Assembly (NCBI GenBank): GCA_019639255.1
Contig: JAHBSF010000024.1
Location: 1-64,000, forward strand
Length of the DNA: 64,000 nucleotides
DNA from: Acidobacteriota bacterium
Lineage (GTDB): Bacteria; Acidobacteriota; Blastocatellia; RBC074
Direction: 5' to 3'
Shown here piece after piece: positions 15,522-25,307 of this stretch; within the stretch, counting starts at the first letter, position 1, and each line of letters opens with the position of its first letter. Position numbers and translations under genes: made by a program. The notes below the pieces were generated by a model. The model searched no databases and was not told the origin of the DNA. It was given only the letters and a program-made list of their open reading frames with translations.

Positions 15522-17132
15522 ATGCAGCAATCAGGTTGGAATCCCAGCGCGTATGGTCTGGCCAACCATGGGATCAAGAACGTCAGGCACGCCTACTGGA
15601 ACCTGACCTCACCCGAACTCTACGAACACGCCGTACGGCGCAGCGAGGGTGTGATAGCGCATCTGGGGCCGCTCGTAGTCACAACGGGCCAGCACACGGG
15701 CCGCTCGCCCAACGACAAGTTCATCGTGCGCGAACCGTCGTCTTCATCTCACGTATGGTGGGGCAAGGTAAACCGCGAATTCGAGCAGGCGCGCTTTGAC
15801 AACCTGCTTCAGCGCTCGCTCGATTACCTTCAGGATCGCGAGATTTACGTACAGGACTGCTTCGCGGGCGCAGACCCGGAATTTCAGGTTCCGATCCGCA
15901 TCGTCACGGAACTGGCCTGGCACAGCCTGTTTGCCCGCAACATGTTCGTGCGGCCCGATTGGGACAAACAGGCCGGCGCGCACGTTCCCGAATTCACCGT
16001 CATCAACGTCGCGAACTTCGAGGCCAATCCGGAAACCGACGGCGCCAACTCCCCGACATTCATCCTGATGGACTTCGGGCGCAAACTCATCCTCATTGGC
16101 GGCACTTCCTACGCGGGCGAAACCAAGAAGTCTATCTTCACACTGCTCAACTACCTGTTGCCGCTGCGCGGCGTGCTCTCTATGCACTGTTCTGCGAACA
16201 TCGGGGCCGACGGCGATGCCGCCATATTCTTCGGCCTTTCGGGCACGGGCAAGACCACGCTTTCGGCCGATCCCGAGCGGCGGCTCATAGGCGACGATGA
16301 ACACGGATGGTCGGATCGCGGCGTATTCAATTTCGAGGGCGGCTGCTACGCCAAGGTCATAAACCTATCGGCCGAAGCCGAGCCGGATATTTACGCCTGT
16401 ACGCGGCGCTTCGGCACCGTGCTCGAAAACGTAGTCATCGATCCCGTAACGCGGCGGCTGGATCTGTCGAACAACTCGCTTACGGAAAATACGCGCGCAG
16501 GTTATCCGCTTTCGCACATACCGAACTTCGAGCCGTCGGGCATGGGCGGGCATCCGAAGAACATCATCATGCTCACGGCCGACGCCTTCGGCGTGCTGCC
16601 GCCCATAGCCAAACTGACGCCCGAACAGGCGATGTATCACTTCATATCGGGTTACACGGCGAAGGTTGCAGGCACGGAAAAGGGGTTGAGCAAAGAACCG
16701 CAGGCGACTTTTTCCACGTGTTTCGGCGCGCCGTTTATGGTGCATCATCCGGGCGTGTATGCGGAACTGCTGCGCGAGCGGATCGCGAAACACAAGGCCG
16801 ACTGCTGGCTTGTCAATACGGGTTGGTCGGGCGGCCCGTACGGCGAGGGGCAGCGTATGAAGATCGCGCACACGCGGGCTATGGTAAGAGCGGCGCTCAG
16901 CGGCAGCCTCGCGCGCATAGCCACGCGGCCCGATCCGTTCTTCGGCGTGCACGTACCCGTCGAATGTCCCGATGTGCCTGCAGAAGTGCTTCAACCCCGC
17001 AATACGTGGAAAAACCCGGAAGCCTACGACGAAAAGGCGCGGCATCTGGCGCGGCTTTTCAGCGAAAACTTCGAGCAGTTCGCCTCGGGCGTGTCGGATG
17101 AAGTCAGGGCTTCCGGCCCGCGCGCTGACTGA
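15522..17132 (+). CDS. pckA: Phosphoenolpyruvate carboxykinase (ATP)
   Basis: 536 residues from ATG 15522, which has the strong SD AAGGAGTG. VTTGQHTGRSPNDKFIVRE at the substrate loop, LIGGTSYAGE, kinase-1a GLSGTGKTTLSADP near residue 240, and the kinase-2 / metal region IGDDEHGWSDRGVFNFEGGCYAK identify the ATP-dependent enzyme. NTGWSGGPYGEGQRM closes the active site. It converts oxaloacetate and ATP to PEP, CO2 and ADP in gluconeogenesis. Length is normal. An in-frame extension to 15180 overlaps the MFS gene and is rejected. Confidence 0.97.
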   Translation: MQQSGWNPSAYGLANHGIKNVRHAYWNLTSPELYEHAVRRSEGVIAHLGPLVVTTGQHTGRSPNDKFIVREPSSSSHVWWGKVNREFEQARFDNLLQRSLDYLQDREIYVQDCFAGADPEFQVPIRIVTELAWHSLFARNMFVRPDWDKQAGAHVPEFTVINVANFEANPETDGANSPTFILMDFGRKLILIGGTSYAGETKKSIFTLLNYLLPLRGVLSMHCSANIGADGDAAIFFGLSGTGKTTLSADPERRLIGDDEHGWSDRGVFNFEGGCYAKVINLSAEAEPDIYACTRRFGTVLENVVIDPVTRRLDLSNNSLTENTRAGYPLSHIPNFEPSGMGGHPKNIIMLTADAFGVLPPIAKLTPEQAMYHFISGYTAKVAGTEKGLSKEPQATFSTCFGAPFMVHHPGVYAELLRERIAKHKADCWLVNTGWSGGPYGEGQRMKIAHTRAMVRAALSGSLARIATRPDPFFGVHVPVECPDVPAEVLQPRNTWKNPEAYDEKARHLARLFSENFEQFASGVSDEVRASGPRAD

Positions 17133-17133
17133 A

Positions 17134-17238
17134 AGAGAGATAACGGAACAAACGGAAATAAACGAAACAAACAGAATCGTGCTTTCGACCCATTCTTTTC
17201 GTTTGTTTCGTTTATTTCCGTTTGTTCCGTTATCTCTT
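17134..17238. repeat. Intergenic palindrome, copy 5
   Basis: Begins 2 nt after the pckA stop. The arms are nearly perfect, with GAGATAACGGAACAAACGGA opposite CCGTTTGTTCCGTTATCTC, around a 30-nt loop. It ends 22 nt before the amidase ATG. Confidence 0.88.
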
Positions 17239-17260
17239 CTCCCGCAATCAAGGAGCAGTA

Positions 17261-18784
17261 ATGAACAACCAGCGACGCATCACGCGCCGTGAGATGCTGC
17301 GCCGCAGCGCCGCAGCTACATTTGCAGTCGCAGTCCCAAACCCACGCCCGTCGGAATCCATCGCCATGCAAGACGATTACACGCAATACGACGCACTCGG
17401 ACTCGCCGAGCTTGTAGCAAAAAGAAAAGTCAGCCCCGTTGAACTGCTCGGCGCCGTGCGCCGCCGCATAGAGGCAATCAATCCGCAGATCAACGCTTTT
17501 TCGCATCTTTTCTTCGAGCGCGCGGAAAAACAGATTCAATCGCTCGGCGCGGGGCCGTTTCGCGGCGTTCCGTTCGCTCTCAAAGACATAGGCGTCTATC
17601 TTGACGGAACCGTTACTGCATCCGGATGCCGGTATTTCAAGAACAATGTCGGCGCTTACAACAGCACGCTCGTAGCGCGTTACCTGCAATCCGGTCTCGT
17701 CATCTTCGGCAAAACCACCACGCCTGAGTTCGGGCTTACGACGACTACGGAATCGGAAATGTACGGCCCGACGCGCAATCCGTGGAATCGCGAGCGCATA
17801 GCCGGAGGCTCGTCGGGCGGCGCCGCAGCGGCCGTTGCCGCGCGAATACTGCCGATGGCGCACGGCAGCGACGGCGGCGGTTCGATACGCATTCCGGCTT
17901 CGTGCTGCGGACTGTTCGGATTAAAACCCACGCGCGGCCGCGTGCCGATGGGACCGTCGCAGTTCGAGGGCTGGGCCGGCGCCTCGGCGCATCACGCGCT
18001 CACCGTTTCGGTGCGCGACAGTGCAGCGCTGCTCGATGTTTCAGCCGGCCCCGAACCCGGCTCGCCCTATCACGCGCCCGCACCCGCGCGCCCGTTTCTC
18101 AACGAAGTCGGCGCAGATCCCGGCAGACTGAGAATCGCGCTTGTACTGGACAGCCCCACTAAAACCAGAGTCGATCCGGAATGCCTGAAGGCGGCGAAAG
18201 ACGCCGCACGGTTGTGCGAACGACTCGGCCATCAGGTTGAAGAAGCCGCATTGCCCGTAGACGGCGTGCAGATGCGCGACGCTTTTCTGACCGTATTGCA
18301 GACTTCGATTGCGAGGATTTTTGATGATGCGGCTGCGGCGCGCAATCAACCCGTTGCCGAATCCGATGTAGAGCCGATAACCTGGTTGACCTATCAGGCC
18401 GGACGCCGGATTTCCGGCGTGGCTTATGCCCGTGCGGTGGGAATATTTCATCACATCGGGCTTGCAATGGCGCGGTTCCAGGAAAAATACGACGTGATAC
18501 TGAGCCCAACGCTCGGCAAGCCGCCGGTAGAACTCGGCATTCTCAGCCTTTCGCAGCGGGATGCGGAGAAATACGGACGGGAGGTTTCGGATTTCAGTCC
18601 GTTTACCTCTCTTTACAACATCACGGGACAACCGTCGATGTCCGTGCCGCTGCACTCGACGCCGGACGGATTGCCGGTCGGAGCGATGTTTTCGGCGCGC
18701 TTCGGCGATGAAGCAACCCTGTTCAGACTGGCCTCGCAACTCGAACGCGCGCAGCCGTGGGCCGGCCGCCGACCGAAACTGTGA
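17261..18784 (+). CDS. Tat-exported amidase (amidase signature family)
   Basis: 507 residues from ATG 17261 (SD AAGGAG). The N-terminus RRITRREMLRRSAAA is a twin-arginine signal, so the enzyme is exported folded. The Ser-cisSer-Lys triad is visible: Lys in FALKD, Ser in GGSSGGAAAAV, and the nucleophile Ser in GSDGGGSIRIPAS. FGLKPTRGRVP follows as in the family. It should hydrolyse an amide bond in the periplasm or at the cell surface; the substrate cannot be deduced. It resembles GatA in motif but has no gatB or gatC nearby, so a tRNA role is unlikely. Confidence 0.9.
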   Translation: MNNQRRITRREMLRRSAAATFAVAVPNPRPSESIAMQDDYTQYDALGLAELVAKRKVSPVELLGAVRRRIEAINPQINAFSHLFFERAEKQIQSLGAGPFRGVPFALKDIGVYLDGTVTASGCRYFKNNVGAYNSTLVARYLQSGLVIFGKTTTPEFGLTTTTESEMYGPTRNPWNRERIAGGSSGGAAAAVAARILPMAHGSDGGGSIRIPASCCGLFGLKPTRGRVPMGPSQFEGWAGASAHHALTVSVRDSAALLDVSAGPEPGSPYHAPAPARPFLNEVGADPGRLRIALVLDSPTKTRVDPECLKAAKDAARLCERLGHQVEEAALPVDGVQMRDAFLTVLQTSIARIFDDAAAARNQPVAESDVEPITWLTYQAGRRISGVAYARAVGIFHHIGLAMARFQEKYDVILSPTLGKPPVELGILSLSQRDAEKYGREVSDFSPFTSLYNITGQPSMSVPLHSTPDGLPVGAMFSARFGDEATLFRLASQLERAQPWAGRRPKL

Positions 18785-18879
18785 TGAGATAACGGAACAT
18801 ACGAAATAAACGGAAAAAACGGAACAGATCACATCCTTCCGTTTTTTCCGTTTATTTCGTATGTTTCGTTATCTCTCTT
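18785..18879. repeat. Intergenic palindrome, copy 6
   Basis: Starts at the base after the amidase TGA. This copy has ACATACGAAA units in place of ACAAACG, matched by compensating TTTCGTATGT in the right arm. The paired change supports selection on, or recent copying of, the hairpin. Confidence 0.88.
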
Positions 18880-18897
18880 ACGACTGGAGAGACGACC

Positions 18898-21537
18898 TTG
18901 AAGATTCGCCCTGTTTCAATAACTCTGTTGCTGCTGTTTTTGGCGGGATTGGTTTATGCCCAGCGTCCGGAATTCGCTCCCGGCGCGCGTTACAACGCGG
19001 CGATTCCGTCTCTCAAAACCGTATCCGGATATGATTTCGGCGAACGCATCACACCGCCCGACGATATCGTGCGTTACCTTCAGGCGCTCGCCGCCGCCGC
19101 GCCCGACCGCACGCGCCTGGTCAAGTACGCCGAAACCTGGGAGGGCCGCCCGCTTTACGCCATCATCATCGCTTCGGCCGAAAGAATGCGCCGCATCGAT
19201 GAAATCAGATCCGGCCTTCAGCGCATCGCCAATCCCAACGCATCGGCCTCGGGCGATGTCGACGAACTGATTCGTAATCTGCCGGTCGTGGTTGCGCTGC
19301 TGCACGGCGTTCACGGCAACGAGATCTCTTCGGGCGAAGCCGCGCTTGCCGAAGCCTATCACCTGCTTGCCGCCGAGGGCGACCCAACCGCAGACCTGAT
19401 TCGCCGCGAAGCCCTCGTCATCATCGATCCGATGCAGAATCCCGACGGGCGCGCGCGATTCGTGTTCCAGAACCTGCTCGGCGGCGCGATGAAACCCGAC
19501 GATGAACCCGCAGCCGCCGAACACGATGAACCGTGGCCGGGCGGGCGGAGCAATCATTACCTCTTCGATCTGAACCGCGACTGGTTTGCGCAACTGCATC
19601 CGGAATCGCGCGGACGCGTAAAATTCCTGCTCGAATGGGCGCCGCAGGTTGTGGTGGATCTGCACGAAATGGGCGCGGAATCGACGTATTACTTTCCGCC
19701 CGCCGCCGAGCCCCCGAATCCGCACCGCACCGTCTCGCAGCGCGACTGGTACGAAGTATTCGGCCGCGAAATCGCGGGCCGCTTCGATGCGCGCGGTTTT
19801 GCATATTTCAACCGCGAAGTCTTCGACGCTTTCTATCCCGGTTACGGCGCATCGTGGCCTACGGCGCAGGGCGCACTCGGCATGACTTTCGAGATGGCAT
19901 CGGCGCGAGGTCTCGCCGTGCGCCGCCGAGACGGAAGCACGCTTACATACCTTGACGGCGCGGTTCGTCACTTCACATCCGCGCTTGCGACGGCGGCGAC
20001 GGCGGCAAACAACCGCGAAAAGATGCTGCGCGACTATTACAACTTCCGCCGCACCGCCGGACGCAGCGACAACTCCGGACCGCACGCCTACCTGATTCCA
20101 CCCGCCGCCGATAGAGGGCAGGTGCAGCGCCTCGTCGAGACGTTGCAGGCAAACGGCGTCATCGTCGAACGCGCTTCAGAAACCCTGAACATCAACGGGC
20201 GTGCGCTGCCCGCAGGCACATTCATCATCGCGCTGCCGCAGCCCGCAGGTATGATTGTGCGCAATCTGCTCGACCCGCAGGCTCTGATGCCCGATGCCTT
20301 TCTCAAGCGACAGGAAGAAAGACGCAAACGCCGGTTGCCCGACGAAATCTATGACACCACGGCGTGGAATCTGCCGCTGCTCTACGACCTGGAATGCATC
20401 GTCAGCGATCGTCCCGTAACCGTAAAACGCACGCCGGTCGAAGCCGCAGACCCGGGCGCTGCAAATACCGTGCTGCCCGAAGCCGTCGTCGGTTATCTCG
20501 TGGGGTGGAATGCTGCGGCGGCGGGCGCAGTAGCCGAGGCTTTGCACGAGGGCATAAGCGTCAGGTTTCTGCATCCGTCGTTTACGCTCGGCGGGCGCAG
20601 GTTCGAGCGCGGCACGGCGATCGTCAGAAAATCCGATAACGGGCCGGATCTGCGGGAAAAACTCGGCGCAATTTTCGCCCGCCGCAACGTGGAATGGGTG
20701 AAGCTGGATTCGGCGTTTATAGACGACGGCGTTTCGCTCGGAAGCAATCAGACTGTTGCGCTGAAGTCGCCGAAGGTGCTGCTGCTGTGGGATCAGCCGG
20801 CGTCCAGTCTGTCGGCCGGATGGTCGCGTTTTGTGCTCGAACGCCGCTACGGGCAGGCGGTCACCGCAGTGAGAACCGGTTCGCTTGCGCGCGTGGATCT
20901 GCGGCGCTTTGATGTCATCGTAGCGCCGTCGGGCAATTATTCGGCGGCGCTCGGCGGTGATATGCTGCGGCGTTTGAGGGACTGGATGAATGCGGGCGGG
21001 ACGCTTGTGACCGTAGGCGAGGCGTCGAGGTGGGCGGCGCGCGAAAGCACGGGGCTGCTCGATACGCGCACGGAGTGGCGCGACGGCTCGCCCGAATCGG
21101 ATGCTCCGCAGGGCGCAGCAAGGGCCGACAGCGCGCGGCGCGCACCCGATTACGAATCCGCCATTCAGCCCGCACGCGAGTTGCCCGAACTGGTGCCGGG
21201 GGCGCTCCTGCGCGTAGCGCTCGATTCGGATCACTGGCTTTCATCGGGAACCGACGGCGAGATTCAGGCGATGGTAGAAAGCCGCAGGGTTTTCTCTCCC
21301 ATAAGGCTCGATCGCGGGCGCAATGTCGGGGTATATGCAATCAAGGACCGGCTGCTTGCAAGCGGCCTGATTTGGCCGGAATCACTGAATCAACTGCCGC
21401 AGAAGGCTTTTCTGATTCATCAGCCCGTAGGGCAGGGGCACATCGTTGCGTTCGCCGAAGATCCGAATTACCGGGCCTACGCCGAAGCAACGCAGTTTCT
21501 GTTCATCAATGCGGTGCTGCTTGGACCGGCATACTGA
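18898..21537 (+). CDS. Secreted M14-family zinc metallopeptidase
   Basis: 879 residues, TTG start at 18898 with SD CTGGAGAG. The signal peptide [15 protein letters not shown] is followed by an M14 carboxypeptidase domain: [30 protein letters not shown] with the HxxE zinc ligands, [27 protein letters not shown], and the third His in [13 protein letters not shown] second, C-terminal region with [16 protein letters not shown] and [12 protein letters not shown] resembles a glutamine-amidotransferase-like fold, common in these long forms. It should trim peptides outside the cytoplasm. Confidence 0.87.
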   Translation: MKIRPVSITLLLLFLAGLVYAQRPEFAPGARYNAAIPSLKTVSGYDFGERITPPDDIVRYLQALAAAAPDRTRLVKYAETWEGRPLYAIIIASAERMRRIDEIRSGLQRIANPNASASGDVDELIRNLPVVVALLHGVHGNEISSGEAALAEAYHLLAAEGDPTADLIRREALVIIDPMQNPDGRARFVFQNLLGGAMKPDDEPAAAEHDEPWPGGRSNHYLFDLNRDWFAQLHPESRGRVKFLLEWAPQVVVDLHEMGAESTYYFPPAAEPPNPHRTVSQRDWYEVFGREIAGRFDARGFAYFNREVFDAFYPGYGASWPTAQGALGMTFEMASARGLAVRRRDGSTLTYLDGAVRHFTSALATAATAANNREKMLRDYYNFRRTAGRSDNSGPHAYLIPPAADRGQVQRLVETLQANGVIVERASETLNINGRALPAGTFIIALPQPAGMIVRNLLDPQALMPDAFLKRQEERRKRRLPDEIYDTTAWNLPLLYDLECIVSDRPVTVKRTPVEAADPGAANTVLPEAVVGYLVGWNAAAAGAVAEALHEGISVRFLHPSFTLGGRRFERGTAIVRKSDNGPDLREKLGAIFARRNVEWVKLDSAFIDDGVSLGSNQTVALKSPKVLLLWDQPASSLSAGWSRFVLERRYGQAVTAVRTGSLARVDLRRFDVIVAPSGNYSAALGGDMLRRLRDWMNAGGTLVTVGEASRWAARESTGLLDTRTEWRDGSPESDAPQGAARADSARRAPDYESAIQPARELPELVPGALLRVALDSDHWLSSGTDGEIQAMVESRRVFSPIRLDRGRNVGVYAIKDRLLASGLIWPESLNQLPQKAFLIHQPVGQGHIVAFAEDPNYRAYAEATQFLFINAVLLGPAY

Positions 21538-21575
21538 AGGAAACCGCGAAGGGAAAACGGAAACCACGAAAAAGA
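21536..21575. repeat. Short half-repeat remnant
   Basis: GAAGGAAACCGCGAAGGG then AAACGGAAACCACGAAAAAG: left-arm-type units of the CGCGGAA subtype without a matching right arm, in the gap before the pyrophosphatase gene. Confidence 0.5.
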
Positions 21576-21584
21576 GGCGCAAAT

Positions 21585-22268
21585 ATGGGCAACAGTCAGG
21601 CGGAACCGTTATGGAAACTGATGGGCGTGCTGTTCAAGGCGCATCCCTGGCACGGCATCCCGATCGGCGATGATGCGCCGGAAATCGTCACTACCTACAT
21701 CGAAATCGTCCCGACCGATACGGTCAAATACGAAATCGACAAGGTGAGCGGCCTGCTGAAGGTCGACCGGCCGCAGCGTTACTCGAACGTATGCCCGACC
21801 TACTACGGCTTTGTGCCGCAGACTTATTGCGGCGAACGCGTAGCGGCGCTGCTTGCCGAACGCGCCGGACGCGAGGGAATCGTCGGCGACGCCGATCCGA
21901 TAGACATATGCGTGCTGACGGAAAAGACGATTCCGCACGGCGATCTGCTGATGGAGGCGACTCCCATCGGAGGCTTGAGCCTGCTTGACGGCAACGAAGC
22001 CGACGACAAGATCATAGCGGTTCTGCGCGGAGATGTGGCTTACGGCGGCTGGCGCGAAATCACCGACTGTCCGGCGGCGATCATCGACCGCCTGAAGCAT
22101 TATTTCCTGACCTACAAGAGCGCGCCGGGCGACGACCGGCAGCACTGCGAAATCACGCATCTGTACGGGCGCGAAGACGCGCACCGCGTCATCCGCGCAA
22201 GCCACGAGGATTATCTGGCGCGCTTCGCCAACATCGAGGATCTGCTGACTACCGCCCTGCGCGGTTGA
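21585..22268 (+). CDS. ppa: Inorganic pyrophosphatase (family I)
   Basis: 227 residues from ATG 21585. IEIVPTDTVKYEIDKVSG and FVPQTYCGE, the metal-binding acidic cluster GDADPIDICVLTE, and EADDKIIAVL are family I signatures. It hydrolyses PPi to two Pi. It has longer loops than the 175-residue E. coli enzyme (for example RAGREGIVG) and a C-terminal TALRG extension, as in some Acidobacteriota and eukaryote-like forms. The stop overlaps a possible TTG start of the next gene. Confidence 0.92.
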   Translation: MGNSQAEPLWKLMGVLFKAHPWHGIPIGDDAPEIVTTYIEIVPTDTVKYEIDKVSGLLKVDRPQRYSNVCPTYYGFVPQTYCGERVAALLAERAGREGIVGDADPIDICVLTEKTIPHGDLLMEATPIGGLSLLDGNEADDKIIAVLRGDVAYGGWREITDCPAAIIDRLKHYFLTYKSAPGDDRQHCEITHLYGREDAHRVIRASHEDYLARFANIEDLLTTALRG

Positions 22269-22279
22269 GCATTTATGCG

Positions 22280-23194
22280 ATGACCGATCTGCGGAAAAAA
22301 CGAAGATCGATCGAACTCAGCCATCTCGAAGCCTGGCTGCATCAGGGGCGCGGCTCGTTCCATTTCGAGAATGTCGAATGGATTCCGGTCGTAGTGCGAA
22401 ACGTACTCAGGTTTTCGGGACTGCTCGAACGCGGCGAACGCAACGCGCGCTCACCCGTACTGAAACGACTGACTTTCAGCTTCCCGGATCTGCCGCCCGC
22501 TTTCGACGGGATGCGCCTGCTGCATCTGTCGGATATTCACGCCGACGGATTGCACGGACTGCCCGAAGCCATAGTCTCGCTCATAGCCGATCTTGAATAC
22601 GACGTATGCGTGCTTACGGGCGATTACCGCTTTGAAATCCACGGTCCGTGCCACAACGTCTACCACCATATGAGCACGATCCTCGCGGCCGTCCGCGCGC
22701 CGCTCGGCGTCTACGGCATCCTCGGCAACCACGACTTCATAGAGCAGGCCGCCGAACTCGAGCGCATGGGCGTGCGAATGCTCATCAACGAATCGGCGGA
22801 AATACGGCGCCAGGATCAATCGCTTTGGCTCGCAGGACTCGACGACCCGCATTACTACGGCTGCGACGACCTGCCGGGCGCGCTGCGCGGCGTTCCACCT
22901 GACGCCTTCAAGATACTGCTCGTTCACACGCCCGAAATCATCCCCGAAGCCGCAGCCGCCGGCATCAGCCTTTATCTGTGCGGCCATACGCACGGCGGAC
23001 AGATATGTTTTCCGCTGATTGGACCCGTACTGCTCAATGCAAGCTGCGCACGCCGCTACGCCCGCGGCAGATGGAGCTACGGCCGCGTGCAGGGCTATAC
23101 CAGCAACGGCATAGGATCTTCGGGCGTTCCCGTGCGTTTTTTATGCCCGCCGGAAGCCGTGCTAATCGAATTAAAAAGAGAGAACCCGGAATAA
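22280..23194 (+). CDS. Metallophosphoesterase
   Basis: 304 residues from ATG 22280; a TTG at 22265 overlapping the ppa stop is an alternative. The calcineurin-like two-metal motif set is complete: LLHLSDIHADG, VLTGDYRFE, GILGNHDF, LLVHTPE and LCGHTHGGQI. The arrangement, with an N-terminal extension before the fold, matches the YkuE/YaeI group that acts on membrane-associated phosphoesters, though no clear membrane anchor is seen. Its last codons (LKRENPE) are encoded by the edge of the adjoining palindrome. Confidence 0.85.
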   Translation: MTDLRKKRRSIELSHLEAWLHQGRGSFHFENVEWIPVVVRNVLRFSGLLERGERNARSPVLKRLTFSFPDLPPAFDGMRLLHLSDIHADGLHGLPEAIVSLIADLEYDVCVLTGDYRFEIHGPCHNVYHHMSTILAAVRAPLGVYGILGNHDFIEQAAELERMGVRMLINESAEIRRQDQSLWLAGLDDPHYYGCDDLPGALRGVPPDAFKILLVHTPEIIPEAAAAGISLYLCGHTHGGQICFPLIGPVLLNASCARRYARGRWSYGRVQGYTSNGIGSSGVPVRFLCPPEAVLIELKRENPE

Positions 23195-23265
23195 GCGGAA
23201 CAAACGGAAAAGACCGCACCTTTCCGTTTGTTCCGTACATTTCCCTCTGTTCCGTTATCTCTCTT
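23176..23265. repeat. Intergenic palindrome, copy 7
   Basis: Lies between convergent genes and overlaps the last codons of the phosphoesterase. AAGAGAGAACCCGG on the left is mismatched against CCGTTATCTCTCTT on the right, while the inner units pair well. Confidence 0.82.
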
Positions 23266-23269
23266 CTCT

Positions 23270-24010
23270 TCAGGCGAAGATGCGCCGAAAAAGTCCCACC
23301 ATATCGGCGAATGCGCGATCCGTGGCTTCGGGGTCGTAGCGCGGGCCTTCATCGCGCATGAATGCGTGTTCGGCCGGATAAAGGCGCTCGGAAAAATCCG
23401 CTCCGGCTGATGTAAGCGCCTCTGCAATCGCCGTGCGCCCTTCTTCCGGAATATGCGGATCGAGCGTCCCCCAAACAAGCAGCAGTTCGCCCGAGATTTC
23501 CCGCGCGCGGCCGAGCGATCCGGCGTCCGCATCGAGTCCGAGTTTTCCGTTGTGTATACCGGTGCCGTAAAAGCACACGGTAGCGCGCACATCGGGTTCA
23601 AGCGCGGCGCGAAACGCCAGATGCCCGCCGAGGCAGAAACCCGCAGCGCCCAGTTTATTTTCCGCAAATCGCGTATGCCCCTTGATTGCATCGAGCGCGG
23701 CCCGGCGGCTGCCGTCGAAATCCGCAACAGGGGTTTTTGCGGCATTCAACAGACCGCGTTCCCGGCCCGCATCGTCGAAGGCGATGGCTGATCCGGGCGG
23801 TTCGATGCGGTGATAAATTTCGGGCGCCGCAACCAGAAAACCGTATCCGGCCAGCCTGACGACCGAACGCAGCATCGGCCCCGTAAGCTGAAAAATATCC
23901 GAGTAAAACAGTATCCCCGGATATTTCCCTTCGGCCTTCGGCGCGGCAATAAACGTGCGCATAACGGCGCCGTCTACTGGAACGTCGACATATTCAGTCG
24001 CAACCATCAT
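23270..24010 (-). CDS. Dienelactone hydrolase family protein
   Basis: 246 residues of alpha/beta-hydrolase fold. The nucleophile elbow is GFCLGGH with Cys126, then Asp184 in WGTLDPHIP and His215 in AEHAFMRDEGPRY, the Cys-Asp-His triad of dienelactone hydrolases. No signal peptide. In aromatic degradation the family opens dienelactone rings, but most stand-alone members have unknown ester substrates, and no ring-cleavage genes are near. It ends a few bases from the convergent palindrome. Confidence 0.87.
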   Translation of the reverse strand: MMVATEYVDVPVDGAVMRTFIAAPKAEGKYPGILFYSDIFQLTGPMLRSVVRLAGYGFLVAAPEIYHRIEPPGSAIAFDDAGRERGLLNAAKTPVADFDGSRRAALDAIKGHTRFAENKLGAAGFCLGGHLAFRAALEPDVRATVCFYGTGIHNGKLGLDADAGSLGRAREISGELLLVWGTLDPHIPEEGRTAIAEALTSAGADFSERLYPAEHAFMRDEGPRYDPEATDRAFADMVGLFRRIFA

Positions 24011-24050
24011 ATGGTGAACTCCCCGGCGGATTTCCCGACCGCCTCTACTT

Positions 24051-24710
24051 TCAATTCTCGACCGAATAATACGAGAGCGTCAGGCCCGAGATGCTGATTG
24101 CCTCTTCACGCAAACGGATATCGCCGGAGCCCTCGTTTTCCAGAATCTGGGCGCGCGCGGCCGCCGTCAGCAGTATCTCGCGCGGTCGTGCGATGTCCTC
24201 GCCCAGTTTGCACGCGATGTTCATTTCATCGCCGAAGATGTCTTCGTCGGCGATATTAAGGATGTCGCCGTAGCCGATGCCGAAGGCGGCGTAAAGATGC
24301 TGCTCTGCGGGCAACACCTGATTTGCGGCGTCGAGCCGTTCGATCATCTCGCGGCACGCGCCCAAAGCGTCCGTGACCGCATCGAACAAACAGAAAAGAT
24401 TGTCGGCTTCGGCCTTGATTACGGAGCCGCGCTTTTCTTCGACGCAGGGGCGGCAAATCAGCCGCATCTGATGGATCATCAGCAGGAATGAAACTATGCC
24501 GAGGCGCTGCGTAGTGCGCGAAAACCCGCTCATATCCAGCACCAGAATGGCGCGCTTCTGGGTGAAGGTTTTCTCTATGGTCTCAACTACCTCTGCGCGC
24601 CGCGCAGGATACCGTATCATCTCGGTCAGCAGGCGTTCCAGATTGGCCTGCGATCGCGTCTCGGCGTTTTCTTTCTCCTTGCCCAAGGGCGCGCCTTTTT
24701 TTAATCTCAT
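24051..24710 (-). CDS. Class III nucleotide-cyclase-like protein
   Basis: 219 residues from ATG 24710 (SD GGGGAGG); longer open frames upstream lack a start signal. It contains a cyclase homology domain: LVLDMSGFS with the first metal Asp, SVIKAEADNLFCLF with the purine-selecting Lys and second Asp, GIGYGDIL, and FGDEMNIACKLGE. In active enzymes the last motif reads N-x3-R; here the Asn remains but the transition-state Arg is Lys. There is no sensor or membrane domain, only a basic N-terminal helix. It may be a weak cyclase or a nucleotide-binding pseudoenzyme. Confidence 0.75.
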   Translation of the reverse strand: MRLKKGAPLGKEKENAETRSQANLERLLTEMIRYPARRAEVVETIEKTFTQKRAILVLDMSGFSRTTQRLGIVSFLLMIHQMRLICRPCVEEKRGSVIKAEADNLFCLFDAVTDALGACREMIERLDAANQVLPAEQHLYAAFGIGYGDILNIADEDIFGDEMNIACKLGEDIARPREILLTAAARAQILENEGSGDIRLREEAISISGLTLSYYSVEN

Positions 24711-24987
24711 CAATCGTCCTCCCCTGCGAAAAAAAGGATACGGAACAACGGAATAATAGGCAAAGTCGCGCCGGTAATCCACACCGGCGAAAAATCTCCG
24801 TTGCGGAAAGGAAAGGTTCGAGGCAAGGATTGGAGCGCCGGAGGGCGAAAAATTGCTTCGGTTGACAAAACCGGTAGCGGTGCCTCAGCATGGTCGGGAA
24901 CTGAGCCTGGCTCACTCTTTTCTTCAGCTCCTCTGGAATCACCCGGACTATCTGACATCTCCAGCTCACCTTCCAAGGAGTTATACA

Positions 24988-25266
24988 TTGTTTGTCCAAC
25001 ATATCCTGCGAGAGTTCAAAGCTATCTGCGCCGGCTCATTTCCCCGCACTGCATTTCTGATGATGTTCGTTGGAGTAGTGGTTGGGCCGCTCGTCTTGTT
25101 AGGACTCGGCGGAAGCAACGCACACATTCTGCCCCCGCTCAGCCTTTTCTGGTACTTCCCTGCGATCTCGCTGCTTTTACTGAGCGGTGTCGGTTTCGGA
25201 TTCCTTATGTTCAGGTATGAACTGTTTATGGGACGAGTTTCGTCCATCGGAGCTAAATACCAGTAA
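24988..25266 (+). CDS. Small two-helix membrane protein, unknown
   Basis: 92 residues from TTG 24988, chosen because AAGGAG lies 7 nt upstream; the frame is open further but has no ribosome site. Two hydrophobic segments (TAFLMMFVGVVVGPLVLLGLG and FWYFPAISLLLLSGVGFGFLMF) are joined by a short loop, with a basic N-terminus. No family is recognised. It lies 41 nt upstream of the CarD-like gene on the same strand and may be co-transcribed with it. The 277 bp separating it from the divergent cyclase gene hold only a weak TTGACA (24862) and no other gene. Confidence 0.55.
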   Translation: MFVQHILREFKAICAGSFPRTAFLMMFVGVVVGPLVLLGLGGSNAHILPPLSLFWYFPAISLLLLSGVGFGFLMFRYELFMGRVSSIGAKYQ

Positions 25267-25307
25267 AGCAATCAACGGCAGGCAAGCTTTGACTGTACGG
25301 GGGAAAT

